From Nocardioides lacusdianchii (GTDB lineage Bacteria; Actinomycetota; Actinomycetes; Propionibacteriales; Nocardioidaceae): 64,000 nucleotides of DNA. Within the stretch, counting starts at the first letter, position 1, and every line of letters starts with the position of its first letter. Where the stretch lies: assembly GCF_020102855.1 (NCBI RefSeq), contig NZ_JADHZD010000001.1, positions 1 to 64,000 of the forward strand, written 5' to 3'. Both the position numbers and the translations under genes were made by a program. The notes under the pieces were generated by a model. That model saw only the letters and a list, made by a program, of their open reading frames with translations, ran no database searches and was not told where the DNA came from. Of this stretch, positions 16,432-27,500 are shown in pieces.

Positions 16432-16653
16432 TCACTTGTAGCGGTAGACGATCCGACCCCGGGTGAGGTCGTACGGCGAGAGCTCCACCACCACGCGGTC
16501 CTCGGGGAGGATCCGGATGTAGTGCTGGCGCATCTTGCCGCTGATGTGGGCGAGCACCTTGTGCCCGTTGGCCAGCTCCACGCGGAACATGGCATTGGGA
16601 AGGGCCTCCACGACGGTGCCCTCGATCTCGATCACGCCTTCTTTCTTCGGCAT
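16432..16653 (-). CDS. infA: Translation initiation factor IF-1
   Basis: A 73-aa OB-fold protein that blocks the ribosomal A site during initiation. [20 protein letters not shown], then [33 protein letters not shown] is nearly invariant in the family. ATG 16653 matches the family length; a GTG three codons upstream is possible but overlaps the GGAGGA ribosome-binding site. It heads the alpha operon. The 222-nt region upstream, up to the transglutaminase-like gene stop, must hold its promoter, but no clear -35/-10 pair was found. In many actinobacteria map lies directly upstream; here it is about 15 kb away. Confidence 0.96.
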   Translation of the reverse strand: MPKKEGVIEIEGTVVEALPNAMFRVELANGHKVLAHISGKMRQHYIRILPEDRVVVELSPYDLTRGRIVYRYK

Positions 16654-16875
16654 GTCCTCCACAATCTGTTGCAGTGCTGTTTGATGATGCTCGGTGTCTA
16701 CCGGTGGCCCGGGAACCGCCCGGGCTCCCGCGAGCGGGTGTCCGGTGGACCTCGTGGGCGGATCCGCAGAGCCTCATCCCGGGCACGCGAGCGAGCCGTC
16801 TGGGACGAGTCGGTCGAGGTCCGGGCAGCCGCGAGGCGCCACGAAACACAGCCCACGTTGGGCCGACGAGCCAGT

Positions 16876-19338
16876 TTAGTCAGGCGCCCTGCGAGAACGC
16901 CAATCTGCGAGGCGCCGCACGCGTCCCAGCGCCGCGGCGACACGCCCGGACGCGGGGGCGCGGGTCGTCGACGTGGCGGTGTCCGGGTCGGACGCGGGGG
17001 CCGAGGACGTACGCCGCAGCGAGCGCAGGCTGATCGCGGCGCGCGCGCGCTGCCAGCGCCCGACCTCCTGCGACATCGCACGCCGTTCGGCGTCGACCGA
17101 CTCCCAATAGGTCGCGGCGGCCGAGGCCTCCGGGACGCTGGGGCCGAAGACGAAGCTGTCCGCACGCCGCGCCAGGGCCCCGGCCTGGCCCGAGACGATG
17201 CCGGCGGACTGCTCGCGCCGGGTGACCGTCGGGCCGAGCGGGACGACCTGGCCGAGGTCCCGGGCGTGGTCGACCAGCTCGCGCCAGGCGCCGACGAAGC
17301 GCGCGGAGGGCGAGTCGGCGCTGCGGCGCCGGTGCCGACGCCACGCCTTGAGGCCGACGACCGCAGCCAGGAGCAGGACGAGGAGCAGCAGCGGGCCACC
17401 GACGTAGGTGACGATGATCCCCACCCACCCGGGCAGGTCGGCGATCAGGCCCTCGTCCTCCTCCTCGGCCTTCTTGCGGGTGGCCTTGCGCTCCTTGAGG
17501 TCGGCGTCGCTCTGCTCGCCGGCGTCGCTCGGCGGCGGGATGGGGTTGGGCGGCGGGATCACCGTGCCGGACATCGGGGTGTTGGTCTCCGGCACCTGGT
17601 CGGCCGGCGGCGTCCTCGACATGAAGGCGTCGGTGGGCAACGTCTTCCACGACCCGTCGGCCGCGCGCAGCTCGACCCATGCCGCGACCTCCTGGCCGGT
17701 GATGCGTCCGCCCTCGGGCACCTCGGCCCCGAGCACGACCCGCGCCGGGACTCCGATGTCGTTGGCGATCAGCGCCATCGTGGCGGCGTACTGCTCGTCG
17801 TTGCCGACGATCTGCGGGGCGTTGACGAACTCGTCGGACAGCCTGAACACGCTGTGCCCGGCGACGTAGACGCGCTCGGTGCGCCCGACCCCGTCGGAGT
17901 ACTTGCCCTCGGTGCGCAGGTGCTCCGCGGCCGCCAGCACGCGGTCCATCGGGTCGGTGCCGGCCCCCTCGGTCCACTTCTCCGTCGGGCCCTGGATGAA
18001 GGAGGCGCCGGGAGGCAGCGGCCACGACTGCTCGGCGGAGCCGACCGTCTCGTCGGTCAGCTCGTCGTCGGGCTGCACGGCGGTGAAGGAGTAGGTGTCG
18101 CCGGGAGCGAGGCCGCTGGGGACCACCGCGGTGGACGTGGCGAGGTTGTAGCGGAAGATGTCGGCCTTGGCGCGCGCGTCGGCGGTCTCGAACCGCATCG
18201 ACTGCAGCGCGCCCACGGTGGGGAGCCAGACTCCAGTCCAGCCCTCGCCGAGGGTGACGCTGACCTCGACCTCCTCGCCCTCGACGGGGTTGTCGATGGT
18301 CGAGGAGACGCGCTGGAAGGAGTCGTCGGCCGGACCGGGCAGCGCGTTGTCGCTCGCGCCCCACACCATGCCGTCGTAGCGGTCCATGATCGCGAAGCGC
18401 ACCAGCGTCCCGGGCTCGACGCCGTCGACGTCGAGGAGGACCTTGTCGTAGACGTTGCCCGGCAGGTTGCGGCCCTGGAGGTCGATGTACTTGCGGAACC
18501 CGGCCAGTGGGGACGGGTAGCGGCCGATGTCGAAGGGCGGCTCGACCCAGTTGCGGGCCACCGCCCGCTCGTCGCCGACCCAGCCGCTCGCCGGGAGGGC
18601 AAGGCCCGCCGCGACGACCAGCATCGCGACCGCACCGGCACTGCGGAGCCACGACGTGGTGCCGCCCTGCACCGAGGCGCTCGCGCGGCGCGCGCGCAGC
18701 GCCAGCCACGCCAGCGCCAGCCCGGCGAAGACCGAGCCCTGGAGCAGCAGGGACTGGGGGTGGCGTACGCCGAGCACGATGGCGCCCGACAGCACGACGG
18801 TCATCCCGAGCACGGGCAGTGCCGCCGACAGCCACGCGCGCCGGACCGGGAGGTGGGCGAGAGCGAGGCCGACCAGCCCTGCGAGCAGGCCCGACATCCA
18901 CGGCAGCACGAGCAGCGGACCGTCGCCGTCGACCGGCGGCAGGGTAGTGAGCAGGTCCTTCCAGCCGAAGACCGCCTGGTCGGCGACACGGGCCAGGGTC
19001 GTGGAGCCCGGGAGCACGGAGGTGTCGCCCAGCGAGCGCAGGCACAGCGGCCCGCCGAGCAGGAAGAACAGGCCCAGGCAGACCACCACGGCCGAGATGA
19101 CGGGCCAGCCCGCGGCACGCGTCAGGTGGGTCACCACGACGGCGATGACGACGCCGAGCACGCCCACGACGAGGTACGCCGACCCGGTGAAGGAGGTGCC
19201 GAAGGCGGTGAGGGCGACGACCGCGAGGGCGATCGTGAACGCGATGTCGGTCCACGCATTCCGGTCGGGCAGGAGCGCGTGGGGACGCACCCGGGTGCGG
19301 GTCCCGGTGGCGCCGGAGCGTCGGGGGCTGTCCGTCAT
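16876..19338 (-). CDS. Membrane protein with DUF3488-type N-terminus and degenerate transglutaminase-like domain
   Basis: An 820-aa protein. Residues about 20-260 hold seven or so hydrophobic segments as in DUF3488/TgpA-type proteins. An extracytoplasmic part follows, with a transglutaminase-like domain at about 480-580, another membrane helix near 640-665 and a basic cytoplasmic tail. The catalytic triad is missing: D514 replaces Cys (GNDEQYAA), A553 replaces His (AAWVEL) and L567 replaces Asp (TLPTD). It therefore cannot work as a normal transglutaminase or protease and may bind a partner instead. It overlaps the DUF58 gene by 4 nt, completing a MoxR-DUF58-transglutaminase triad. Confidence 0.8.
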   Translation of the reverse strand: MTDSPRRSGATGTRTRVRPHALLPDRNAWTDIAFTIALAVVALTAFGTSFTGSAYLVVGVLGVVIAVVVTHLTRAAGWPVISAVVVCLGLFFLLGGPLCLRSLGDTSVLPGSTTLARVADQAVFGWKDLLTTLPPVDGDGPLLVLPWMSGLLAGLVGLALAHLPVRRAWLSAALPVLGMTVVLSGAIVLGVRHPQSLLLQGSVFAGLALAWLALRARRASASVQGGTTSWLRSAGAVAMLVVAAGLALPASGWVGDERAVARNWVEPPFDIGRYPSPLAGFRKYIDLQGRNLPGNVYDKVLLDVDGVEPGTLVRFAIMDRYDGMVWGASDNALPGPADDSFQRVSSTIDNPVEGEEVEVSVTLGEGWTGVWLPTVGALQSMRFETADARAKADIFRYNLATSTAVVPSGLAPGDTYSFTAVQPDDELTDETVGSAEQSWPLPPGASFIQGPTEKWTEGAGTDPMDRVLAAAEHLRTEGKYSDGVGRTERVYVAGHSVFRLSDEFVNAPQIVGNDEQYAATMALIANDIGVPARVVLGAEVPEGGRITGQEVAAWVELRAADGSWKTLPTDAFMSRTPPADQVPETNTPMSGTVIPPPNPIPPPSDAGEQSDADLKERKATRKKAEEEDEGLIADLPGWVGIIVTYVGGPLLLLVLLLAAVVGLKAWRRHRRRSADSPSARFVGAWRELVDHARDLGQVVPLGPTVTRREQSAGIVSGQAGALARRADSFVFGPSVPEASAAATYWESVDAERRAMSQEVGRWQRARAAISLRSLRRTSSAPASDPDTATSTTRAPASGRVAAALGRVRRLADWRSRRAPD

Positions 19339-20513
19339 CGCACGCTCCATCGCAGCAAGCCGCCGAGGTCTTCCTTGGCGGCGAGGTGGAGGACGGGGAG
19401 GCCACCGGTCTCGGTGACCCGGCTGGTGCCGTCGGGCTCGACCACGATGCCGAAGCGGCGCACCTCCGGCGGGAACGCCGCGGCTGCGCGCAGGAGGTCG
19501 GTGAACTCCGTGGCGCTGCCACCGACGAAGAACGCCAGGCTGGTGTCGGGCGCGAGCATGCTGGCCTGGCGTCCGGACTCCACGACGCCACGCGGACCGA
19601 AGTCGGCGCGGCACACCGCGTCGAGGGCCAGGTGGCCGTCGGAGCCGGAGGAGGCGTGCGAGCCGCAGACGAACGAGACGTCGAACTCGTCGAGGACGGC
19701 GCGCACGGCGATGGACGCAGCGACCGCCATGGCGGTCTCGAAGTCCTCGGGGTCGCTCCACGACGCGAGCCGGTCGTCGACGACGATCGTGGCGTGGCTG
19801 CGCCGGGTGTCGAGGTACTGGCGCACCAGCAGGGCCGACTCCCCCGTCGACGCCATCACCTTGGCCGACGAGCGCCAGTGGATGTGGCGCAGGTCGTCAC
19901 CGGGGACGTACTCGCGCAGCGCGTGGAAGGCGAGGTCGCTCTGGCTGACCGCGTCGGTCGAGACGCCCTCGAGGTCGCGCAGCAGGCCTGCGCCCAGCGA
20001 CTCCATCGGCACCAGGTGCGGGCGCACGAGCACCTCGCGGACCGGCGTCCACACCACGTCGCGGGAGAAGACGCCGACCGGGTCGCCGCGCCGGGTCATC
20101 GCCGGCCCGACCGGGATCACGCCGCGCCGCTCGGTGCGGATGGTGAAGGACTCCTCGTGGGTGGCACCGGGCGCGAGCGAGGAGATGCCGTAGCGGTGGA
20201 TGGCGGAGCCGACCGGCACCTCGAGCGTCGTCGGGACCAGGCGCGAGGACGCCCGGTTCGTCACCGCGACGCCGGCCGCCACGGACTCCCCCGCTGCCAC
20301 CCGCTCGGGCTGCAGGCGCAGGTCGACCGCCACCGACGTCCTGCCGAGCAGGAACGGCAGTGCCAGCACCAGGAGGGCGAGGCACGCCACGGACAGCACG
20401 GCGAGCTCGCGCCACTGCGCGACCTCGGCGACGACGCCCGTGCCGAGCCCGATCACGAGGAGCAGCCAGCCGATCGGCCGAACGACCTCGAGTGCCTGGG
20501 TGATGCGCTTCAT
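19335..20513 (-). CDS. DUF58-domain membrane protein
   Basis: A 392-aa protein. Two N-terminal membrane helices (about residues 12-30 and 36-56) are followed by a beta-rich region, then the DUF58 signature LREYVPGDDLRHIHWRSSAK near residue 200 and a von Willebrand A-like C-terminal half. DUF58 proteins are almost always coded beside a MoxR AAA ATPase and often a transglutaminase-like protein, as here. The MIDAS-like part is thought to bind a metal or partner protein during MoxR-assisted assembly. The gap from moxR is 7 nt; the end overlaps the next gene by 4 nt. Confidence 0.9.
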   Translation of the reverse strand: MKRITQALEVVRPIGWLLLVIGLGTGVVAEVAQWRELAVLSVACLALLVLALPFLLGRTSVAVDLRLQPERVAAGESVAAGVAVTNRASSRLVPTTLEVPVGSAIHRYGISSLAPGATHEESFTIRTERRGVIPVGPAMTRRGDPVGVFSRDVVWTPVREVLVRPHLVPMESLGAGLLRDLEGVSTDAVSQSDLAFHALREYVPGDDLRHIHWRSSAKVMASTGESALLVRQYLDTRRSHATIVVDDRLASWSDPEDFETAMAVAASIAVRAVLDEFDVSFVCGSHASSGSDGHLALDAVCRADFGPRGVVESGRQASMLAPDTSLAFFVGGSATEFTDLLRAAAAFPPEVRRFGIVVEPDGTSRVTETGGLPVLHLAAKEDLGGLLRWSVR

Positions 20514-20520
20514 CGCCTCC

Positions 20521-21492
20521 TCAGGCCCCCACGCGGTCCGTCGGCGGCGCGACGGCGTCGAGCAGGCGCGAGATCACGGTCTGGACGTCGACCCCGCTGA
20601 ACTGTGCCTCGGCGTCGAGCAGCACACGGTGCGAGAGCACCGGCTCGGCGAGGTCCTTGACGTCGTCGGGCACGACGTGGTCGCGGCCGTCCGCTGCCGC
20701 CCAGGTCTTGGCGACGCGGACCAGCGCGAGGCAGCCGCGGGCCGACAGGCCGAGCTTGACGTGGGGCTGGCGACGTGACTCCTCGGCCAGCTCGGCGACG
20801 TAGCCGATCACGGCCGGGTCGACGTAGACCTGGTCGGCCAGGCCGCTCATCTGGGCGATGGTCGCGGCCGTGATCACCGGGGTGACCAGGGATGCGCGGT
20901 CGCGCACCGCGGCGTTGTTGAGCAGCTCGACGGTGGCCTGCCGGTCGGGGTAGCCGATGGAGCTCTTCATCAGGAAGCGGTCCAGCTGGGCCTCGGGCAG
21001 GCGGTAGGTGCCTGCCTGCTCGATCGGGTTCTGGGTGGCGATCACCAGGAACGGCTTGCCCACCGGGTGCGCGACGCCGTCGACGGTGACGCGTCCTTCC
21101 TCCATCACCTCGAGCAACGCGGACTGGGTCTTGGGCGAGGCGCGGTTGATCTCGTCGGCCAGGACGATCGTGTGGAAGATCGGCCCGGGGTGGAACTCGA
21201 AGGTGCCTTTGTGCTGGTCGTAGACCGTGACGCCGGTGACGTCGGAGGGCAGCAGGTCGGGCGTGAACTGGATGCGCGCGTGACTGCCCTGCACCGTGTT
21301 GGCGAGGGCGCGGGCCAGCATCGTCTTGCCCGTGCCGGGGAAGTCCTCCAGCAGGATGTGGCCCTCCGAGAGCAGGCAGGTCAGCGCCAGGCGTACGACG
21401 TGGCGCTTGCCGAGCACGGCCTTCTCCATGTTGTCGGTGAGCTGGTCGAAGGTGGACTTGAACCACTCGGCCTGTTCGGGGCTGATCGTCAT
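20521..21492 (-). CDS. MoxR-family AAA+ ATPase
   Basis: A 323-aa cytoplasmic ATPase. Walker A is G53-T57 (FPGTGKT), Walker B LADEIN with D113/E114, followed by RASPKTQSALLEVMEE and sensor 1 ATQNPIEQAGTYRLPEAQLDRF, the MoxR-family pattern. These ATPases act as chaperones that remodel or insert cofactors into partner proteins, usually DUF58/VWA proteins. ATG 21492 was chosen because it gives the family N-terminus; the longer frame upstream is low-complexity. It lies 61 nt after the giant rod-protein gene and is probably co-transcribed with it. Confidence 0.93.
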   Translation of the reverse strand: MTISPEQAEWFKSTFDQLTDNMEKAVLGKRHVVRLALTCLLSEGHILLEDFPGTGKTMLARALANTVQGSHARIQFTPDLLPSDVTGVTVYDQHKGTFEFHPGPIFHTIVLADEINRASPKTQSALLEVMEEGRVTVDGVAHPVGKPFLVIATQNPIEQAGTYRLPEAQLDRFLMKSSIGYPDRQATVELLNNAAVRDRASLVTPVITAATIAQMSGLADQVYVDPAVIGYVAELAEESRRQPHVKLGLSARGCLALVRVAKTWAAADGRDHVVPDDVKDLAEPVLSHRVLLDAEAQFSGVDVQTVISRLLDAVAPPTDRVGA

Positions 21493-21553
21493 GCGTGGGG
21501 TCCTCTGCTGGTGGCGGGCTCGCGGTGCAGGCGTGGAGCGTGGCGGTGGGGCG

Positions 21554-24500
21554 TCAAGGGAACGACACGTCGAAACCGGCTGCGGTGTAGATGCTGGAGA
21601 AGGTGCACCGTCCCGAGACGCGCTGGCCCGAGGAGTAGAAAGGCGCCACCTGCCCCGAGAAGTCCCCGTCGCCGCTCGGGTCGCGGCGGAAGTCGAACTG
21701 GTCGAAGTCGCAGGACCAGCGGGTCTGCGGGGCACCCTCGGCGAACCTCACGGTCAGGAGGACATAGGCGCAGGAGTCCACGGTGCACTTCGTCTCGAGC
21801 GCTTGCGCACACGCGGGCTGGTCGGGGTTGTCGTCCTGGCAGCGCGCGCCACGGCCGATCGCGATGCTCGGGGTGGGGGGTGCTCCCGACGTCGCACTGC
21901 TTCTGCCCTCACGTTGACCTCTGTCGCCCGGGGCGTCGTCGTAGACGGTCACGAAGATCTCCTGCTCCTGCAGGTAGTTCGGCGTGGTGAAGGCCGGGGT
22001 GGTGAAGGTGAACGCGCCCACGCCCGTGGGACGGAAGGTCTGCACTGGCAGCTCCCTATCCCCATCATTACGGACCTGGTAGGCGACCACCGCGGGGTTG
22101 CCGTTGCTGCTGCCCGAGATCGTCCACTGGATCGACCTGCCGTTGACCGAGGACTGGATCGACAGTGGCGTGTCCCTGAGCGGACCGTAGGTCTGCACGT
22201 TCTGCACGCCACTGAGGGTGCACCCGACAGGCGCGTCCTCGTTGCACACCCGCAGCTGGACGGCGTACGCCTGCTCGTTGCCCGGCGTGGGGATCCTCAC
22301 CGAGGCCGCGCCGGTCTGCTGCGGGAACGTGCGGACCACGAGGCCGGCGACCAGGATCTCGACCTTGCTGGTGCTGCCTCGGGAGTCGGGCACGGTGTAG
22401 GAGACCTCGGCCTCCTGGTTGGACCCGGTGGGCGCCACCTGGAAGGCGCCCCACGCGGCGGGCCGGCCGACGGCCTGGATCGCCGTGCCCTCGCTGGGGA
22501 CTGAGCTGTTGGAGACATTGGCGGCGACGACACGGTAGGTATAGGTCCGGCCGTCGTAGGGCACCCCGCTGTGGATGCACGTCAGGGAGGTGATCCCCTG
22601 GCAGCCCGGCACGCCGGCGGTGGTGGCGCCGTTGCTGTAGCTCACCGAGTAGACGGTCGGGCCGGGGCCTTCCGGCATCACCGACTGCCACGCGATGCGC
22701 AGGTCGGTCTGGTTCGGGCCCGACTCGAGGTCGGCGACGGCGGGCGCTGCCGGGGGCGGGGGCGTGCCGAGCGGCTGGAACTCCGGCGACTGGCGCACCC
22801 CGGAGTAGCCGGCCTCGTTCTGGGCCTTGATGAAGAAGACGTACTTCGTGTTGTTGTCGAGCCCGCTCGCGGGGAAGCTGGTCTTGTCGCCGGGCACCGT
22901 CACGCCGTTGGGACTGCCGACGTAGGTGATCGTGTAGTCGATGATCTTGGACGTCGTCGTGGTCGGCTTGTCCCACGCGATCGTGATCGACCCGTCGCCC
23001 CGGTCGGTCATCCGGATGTCCTGCACGCGGCCCGGGGCCGTGTCGGCCTGCGCCGTCTTCGAGAGGTCGCTGAACTCGCTCGGACCGACGCGGTTGACCG
23101 CCTGCACCCGGAAGTTGTAGTTGCGGCCGTTCTCGAGGTTGCGGAAGACGCACTCGTTGGTGTCGCAGCGCTGCTTGGCGCCGGTCTTCTCCTCGCGGAC
23201 CACGTAGTAGAGGACGGGCGCTCCGCCGTCGTCGTCCGGCGGCGGCCAACCCATCTCGACCGCTCCAGAGCGCTGGGCGTCAGGGTAGGGACGCGGCGCG
23301 CCGGGGGCCTCGGGAACGCCGACGACCTGGAACTCGATGCGCCCCTCGGCGCGACGCGAGCTCGGCGGGTCGTCGGTGGACACGTCGCTGACCACCAGCC
23401 GGAAGCTCGCCCGGACCCCGCGGGCGTCCTTGGCCGCGGTGAGCGTGAGCCGGCTGCCGCTGACCGAGGCGCGTACGCCGGGACTTCCGGTGTTGTCCAC
23501 CGTCACGATCCTCGGGTCCGGGTCGGCCACCCCTGCCTGGAGGTAGGACGCGATGTCGAAGGTGCGGGTCTGGCCGGCCTCCATCGTCTCGACCCGGATC
23601 GGCTGCAGGCGCGGCGCCGGGGCCTGGTCGAGCAGGAATCGGATCTCTTGGGTGTTGCTGTCCTCCGCCTGCACGGTGAGGGACGCCTCGCCGCCCTCGG
23701 TCGCGGTGTCGGCCACCGTGATCGCGACGACCGAACCGTCGGGGTCGCCGACGTCCACGCCGTCGACTCCCTGGGACCACTCGGCGCTGTAGGACAGGCC
23801 AGCGACGTCGCGGGGGTCAGGGGTCGACACGGTGCAGAAGGTCGCGATGTCGAGGTCGTAGCGCTGGCCGGCCGTGATCGGCACCACCGTCGAGGGGCAC
23901 TCCAGCGTCGGGGTGTCGTCGCCGACCTGGACCGGGATCGACAGCAGGACCGTCGCTCCGTCCTCGGTGGTCGAGGAGTCCTCGTTGCCGCTGGCGTTGC
24001 GCGCCGAGGTCACCTCGACGAGCAGCGCCCCCGGTCCGCGGAAGCCGGCGGCGGCGGACAGCGAGAAGCCGTTGTCGCCGTCGGGACCGACCTGCAGCTC
24101 CTGCGGCGACGCCGAGTAGGAGCGCCGTCCCGACGCCAGGCGTACGTCGGCACCGCCGGGCGCGGCGACGTAGTCGGAGATCCTGCCGGTCACCGTGTCC
24201 CCCGCGTCGAGCGTGATCTGGGCGTCCGGCAGGACGTAGGGCAGGCCGTTGCCGGTCGGCGGGATGTAGACCGAGGCCACGGCGGTGGCACCGTCGGCGT
24301 CACGCACCTCGAACGGCAGCACCTTCGGCGCCTCGCCGCGGTTGGCGCGGACCTCCACGCCGTCGACGACGCGGGCCGACGGGTCGCCGCCCACGCCGGT
24401 CACCTCGAGCGACTCGGCGTCGCCGTCGGGGTCGTAGGCGCCCTCGAGCACGTCGACCACGACGCTGCCGCTGTCGTCGGCGCGACCGAACGCGTCGTAG

Positions 24501-27500
24501 ACGATCGGCGGGTTGTTGAAGCGGTCGGCCGTCTCGAGGGTCATCGTGGAGCGGGACTCGTTGAGCCCGTTGGTCACCCGGTAGACGAGGGTCGTGGGGG
24601 GGCCGTCGAGCGTGTCCGGCGCCGGCACCGTCACGAGGTTGGTCTCGGGGTCGAGACGAGCGCCGTCCGGCTTCTCGACCAGCTCGATCTCCACGGAGTC
24701 GCCCGGGGCGATGAAGTCGTTGGCGAGCGGGTCGAAGGTCGCCGTGCGCCCCGGCTCGACGGTGAGGCGGTCCTCGACGGCCAGTGGCGGCTGAGGCTGT
24801 CCCGGCTCCACCACGGCCACGCGCACGGTGCCGGTGGCGAAGGCACCCTGGGAGTCGACCACGGCGTAGGTGAACTCGTCGGTGCCGGTGGTGCGCGGGT
24901 AGGCCTGGTACTCGAGGACGTTGCCGCCGTAGGACACGATGCGCCCCAGCCGCGGGGCGGAGGTGATGCCGGTGACGGTGACCGGGTCGCCGTTGCGGTC
25001 CACCCCGACGCCGGGCACGCGGATCTTGACCTCGTCGCCGGAGACCACCCGACCCTCCAGGGTCGGCGGCTCGGGCGGGTCGTTGGGGTCGTCGGTCGGG
25101 ATGACGGTCACCTGAAGGCGGCCGTTGGCGCGCTCGCCGTCGAGGTTCTGCGCGACGTAGGTGACGGTGTAGGTGTCACGCTCCTCGACCTGCTCGGGAG
25201 CGACGTAGCGCACGATGCGGCCCGACACGAACGCCTGGCCGACGTCGCCGGTCACGTCGATCGGCGCGACCACCTCGAGCTGGCCCGGGGCGGGGCTGTC
25301 CACCAGGTCGCCCAGCAGCGTCAGCCGGTCGCCCGACGGCGACACGTCGTTGTCGAGCACGGGCGCGGAGACGGAGGCGCCCGCGCGCACGACCACCCGG
25401 TCGGCCACCGTGATGGGCGTGTTGTCGGCCGGCTTGGGTCGCTGGGTCACCACGACCTCACCGCGTACGCCGGAGCTGGTGCCGTTGCTGATCGTATAGG
25501 AGACGGTCTGCGTCACCGCCGCTGCATCCGGGCGCAGCGCGGAGATCCGCAGCCACCGGCCGTCGATGATCGCCACGTCGAGGTCGCCGACCCTGTCGGC
25601 GGCGGCGCGCTGCACGACCAGGAGGCCCCCGGCGGGGTCGAGGTCGTTGGCCAGCACGTCGACGATGCCCGGGGCCTGGCCGTAGACCGTGAGCGTGTCG
25701 GGCATCGCGATGGGCTCCGCGGCCCGCTTGGGCCTGGGCTTCACGTCCACCCGGATGGTGCCCAGGTCGAGCGGGGCGTTGCCGTAGCCGGCGTTGTAGT
25801 TGAGGAAGAAGGTGCCGGCTCGCTCGCCCGTGAAGGTCAGCTGGCCCGCGTCGAGGTCGGAGACGACCTTCGCGCCCGGCTGCTGCGGTACCTTGCCCGC
25901 GAGCGAGAGCTCGGCGTTGGGCGCGTTGGGGTCCGAGCCCGGCAGGTCGTTGAGCAGGGGACGGATCTTGATCGGCTGCCCGACCTCGCCACGCACCACG
26001 TCGGGCTCGGCGCGGGGCGCGAAGGTCTTCTGGTCCTTGGGCGCCTGGACCTGGAACCCGATGGACTTGCGGACCGGCTCGGACCGGCCGTCGGTGACCG
26101 CGAACTCCACGCGCACCAGCTGCTGGCCCTGGGAGTCGGTCCTGGGCGCGGTGAAGCGGATCCGGCCGTCAGCCGTGGTCCGGGCCGACGCCCCGGTCGC
26201 CTCGCCGTTGACGGCCGTCGCCGAGTCCAGCAGCAGGGTGTCGCCGTCGCTGTCGTCGCGCCAGTCGGCGAGCACGGGGACGGACAACGCACCGCCGTGG
26301 GGGACCTTGTAGGTCGGCTTCTCGTAGCCCTCGCGCAGGTCCGGGGCCTCGTTCTGCAGCTCGCCACGCACCCTGACGTCGACGCTGGCGTTGGCCGCGA
26401 CACCGTTGCGCCCGTCGTCGATGAAGTAGTCGAAGGTCGCGGGTCGCGCATCCTCCGGCATCTGCAGCACCAGCGTCTGGCCGTCGGGGCTGATCTCGAC
26501 CCTGGCCCCGCCGCCGGGCTGGTCGACGTCGACGATGCTGAGGATCCGGCCCTCGGGGGCGGAGTCGTTGTCGAGCGGGTGCAGGACAGTGGTGCGACCG
26601 GCGCGCACGCCGTAGGAGTCGGGCTCGGCCCGGGGCGGGCGCTGGTCGGCGTCGGTCTGGTTCTCGTTCTCGTTCTCGTCGTCCTGGTTCTTCTTCTTCG
26701 AGGTGAAGGACTCCCAGTTGTCGATCCGCTGCGGACTGTCCTGCTGGACGTCCCACACCGTGCCGCTGTTGGCGTCGTTGAGCACGATCTCGTCCCGGTT
26801 GACCCGGAAGGCGAGGCTGGTGGCGTCGCCGCCCAGGGCGTCCTGGTTGACCTCGTCCGACCCACACTGCACGGCCACGGCACCCTCACCGCCGGACCAG
26901 GCGCCGAAGACGCAGGCGCCGAGGCGTACGGGCTCCACGGGCGTTCCGGACCTGTCGGAGATGGACGTGTCGTCGCCGGAGTCGAGGTCGACGCCCAGCA
27001 GTCCGTCGGGCGCACCCACGAGCACGGCGTCGGCGGAGGGGCCGGCCTGCTGGAGCACGCTGTCGACCGGCACAGTGGCGGTCGCGCCGCCGACGACGCT
27101 GAGCACGCCGGCGTCGGCGTCGAGGGTCACGATCCGGTCGCCGACCGTGGTCACCTGAGTGACCTGGCCGGCGCCGCCGGGCAGGTCGCGGGTCTCGGGC
27201 TCGGCGAACCCTGCGTCGCGGGGGGCCACCGTCGTGACGGTGCCCTCCTCCGAGGAGGTGACGACGATCGTGCCGTCCTGGGAGACGGCGAGCGCCGCGC
27301 CCTCACCGGCCTCGGCGATCGGGTCGGCCTGGCTGTCGACGGCGCTCATCACCGGCTTGCCCAGCTGGTCGTCGTAGCGCACGGCCCAGAACTGGCCGGT
27401 CTCCGCGTCGAGGCTGGCCAGGGTCGACCCGGCCATCTGCACGTCGCCTGCGGTGGGGATCGCGGCGGTGCCGCCGTCCTGGGACTCCAGCTTGCTGGTG

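Noticed and set aside
16522-20193. A 1223-codon open frame on the plus strand
   Set aside because: It runs antisense through infA, the transglutaminase-like gene and DUF58, all of which are recognisable on the minus strand.
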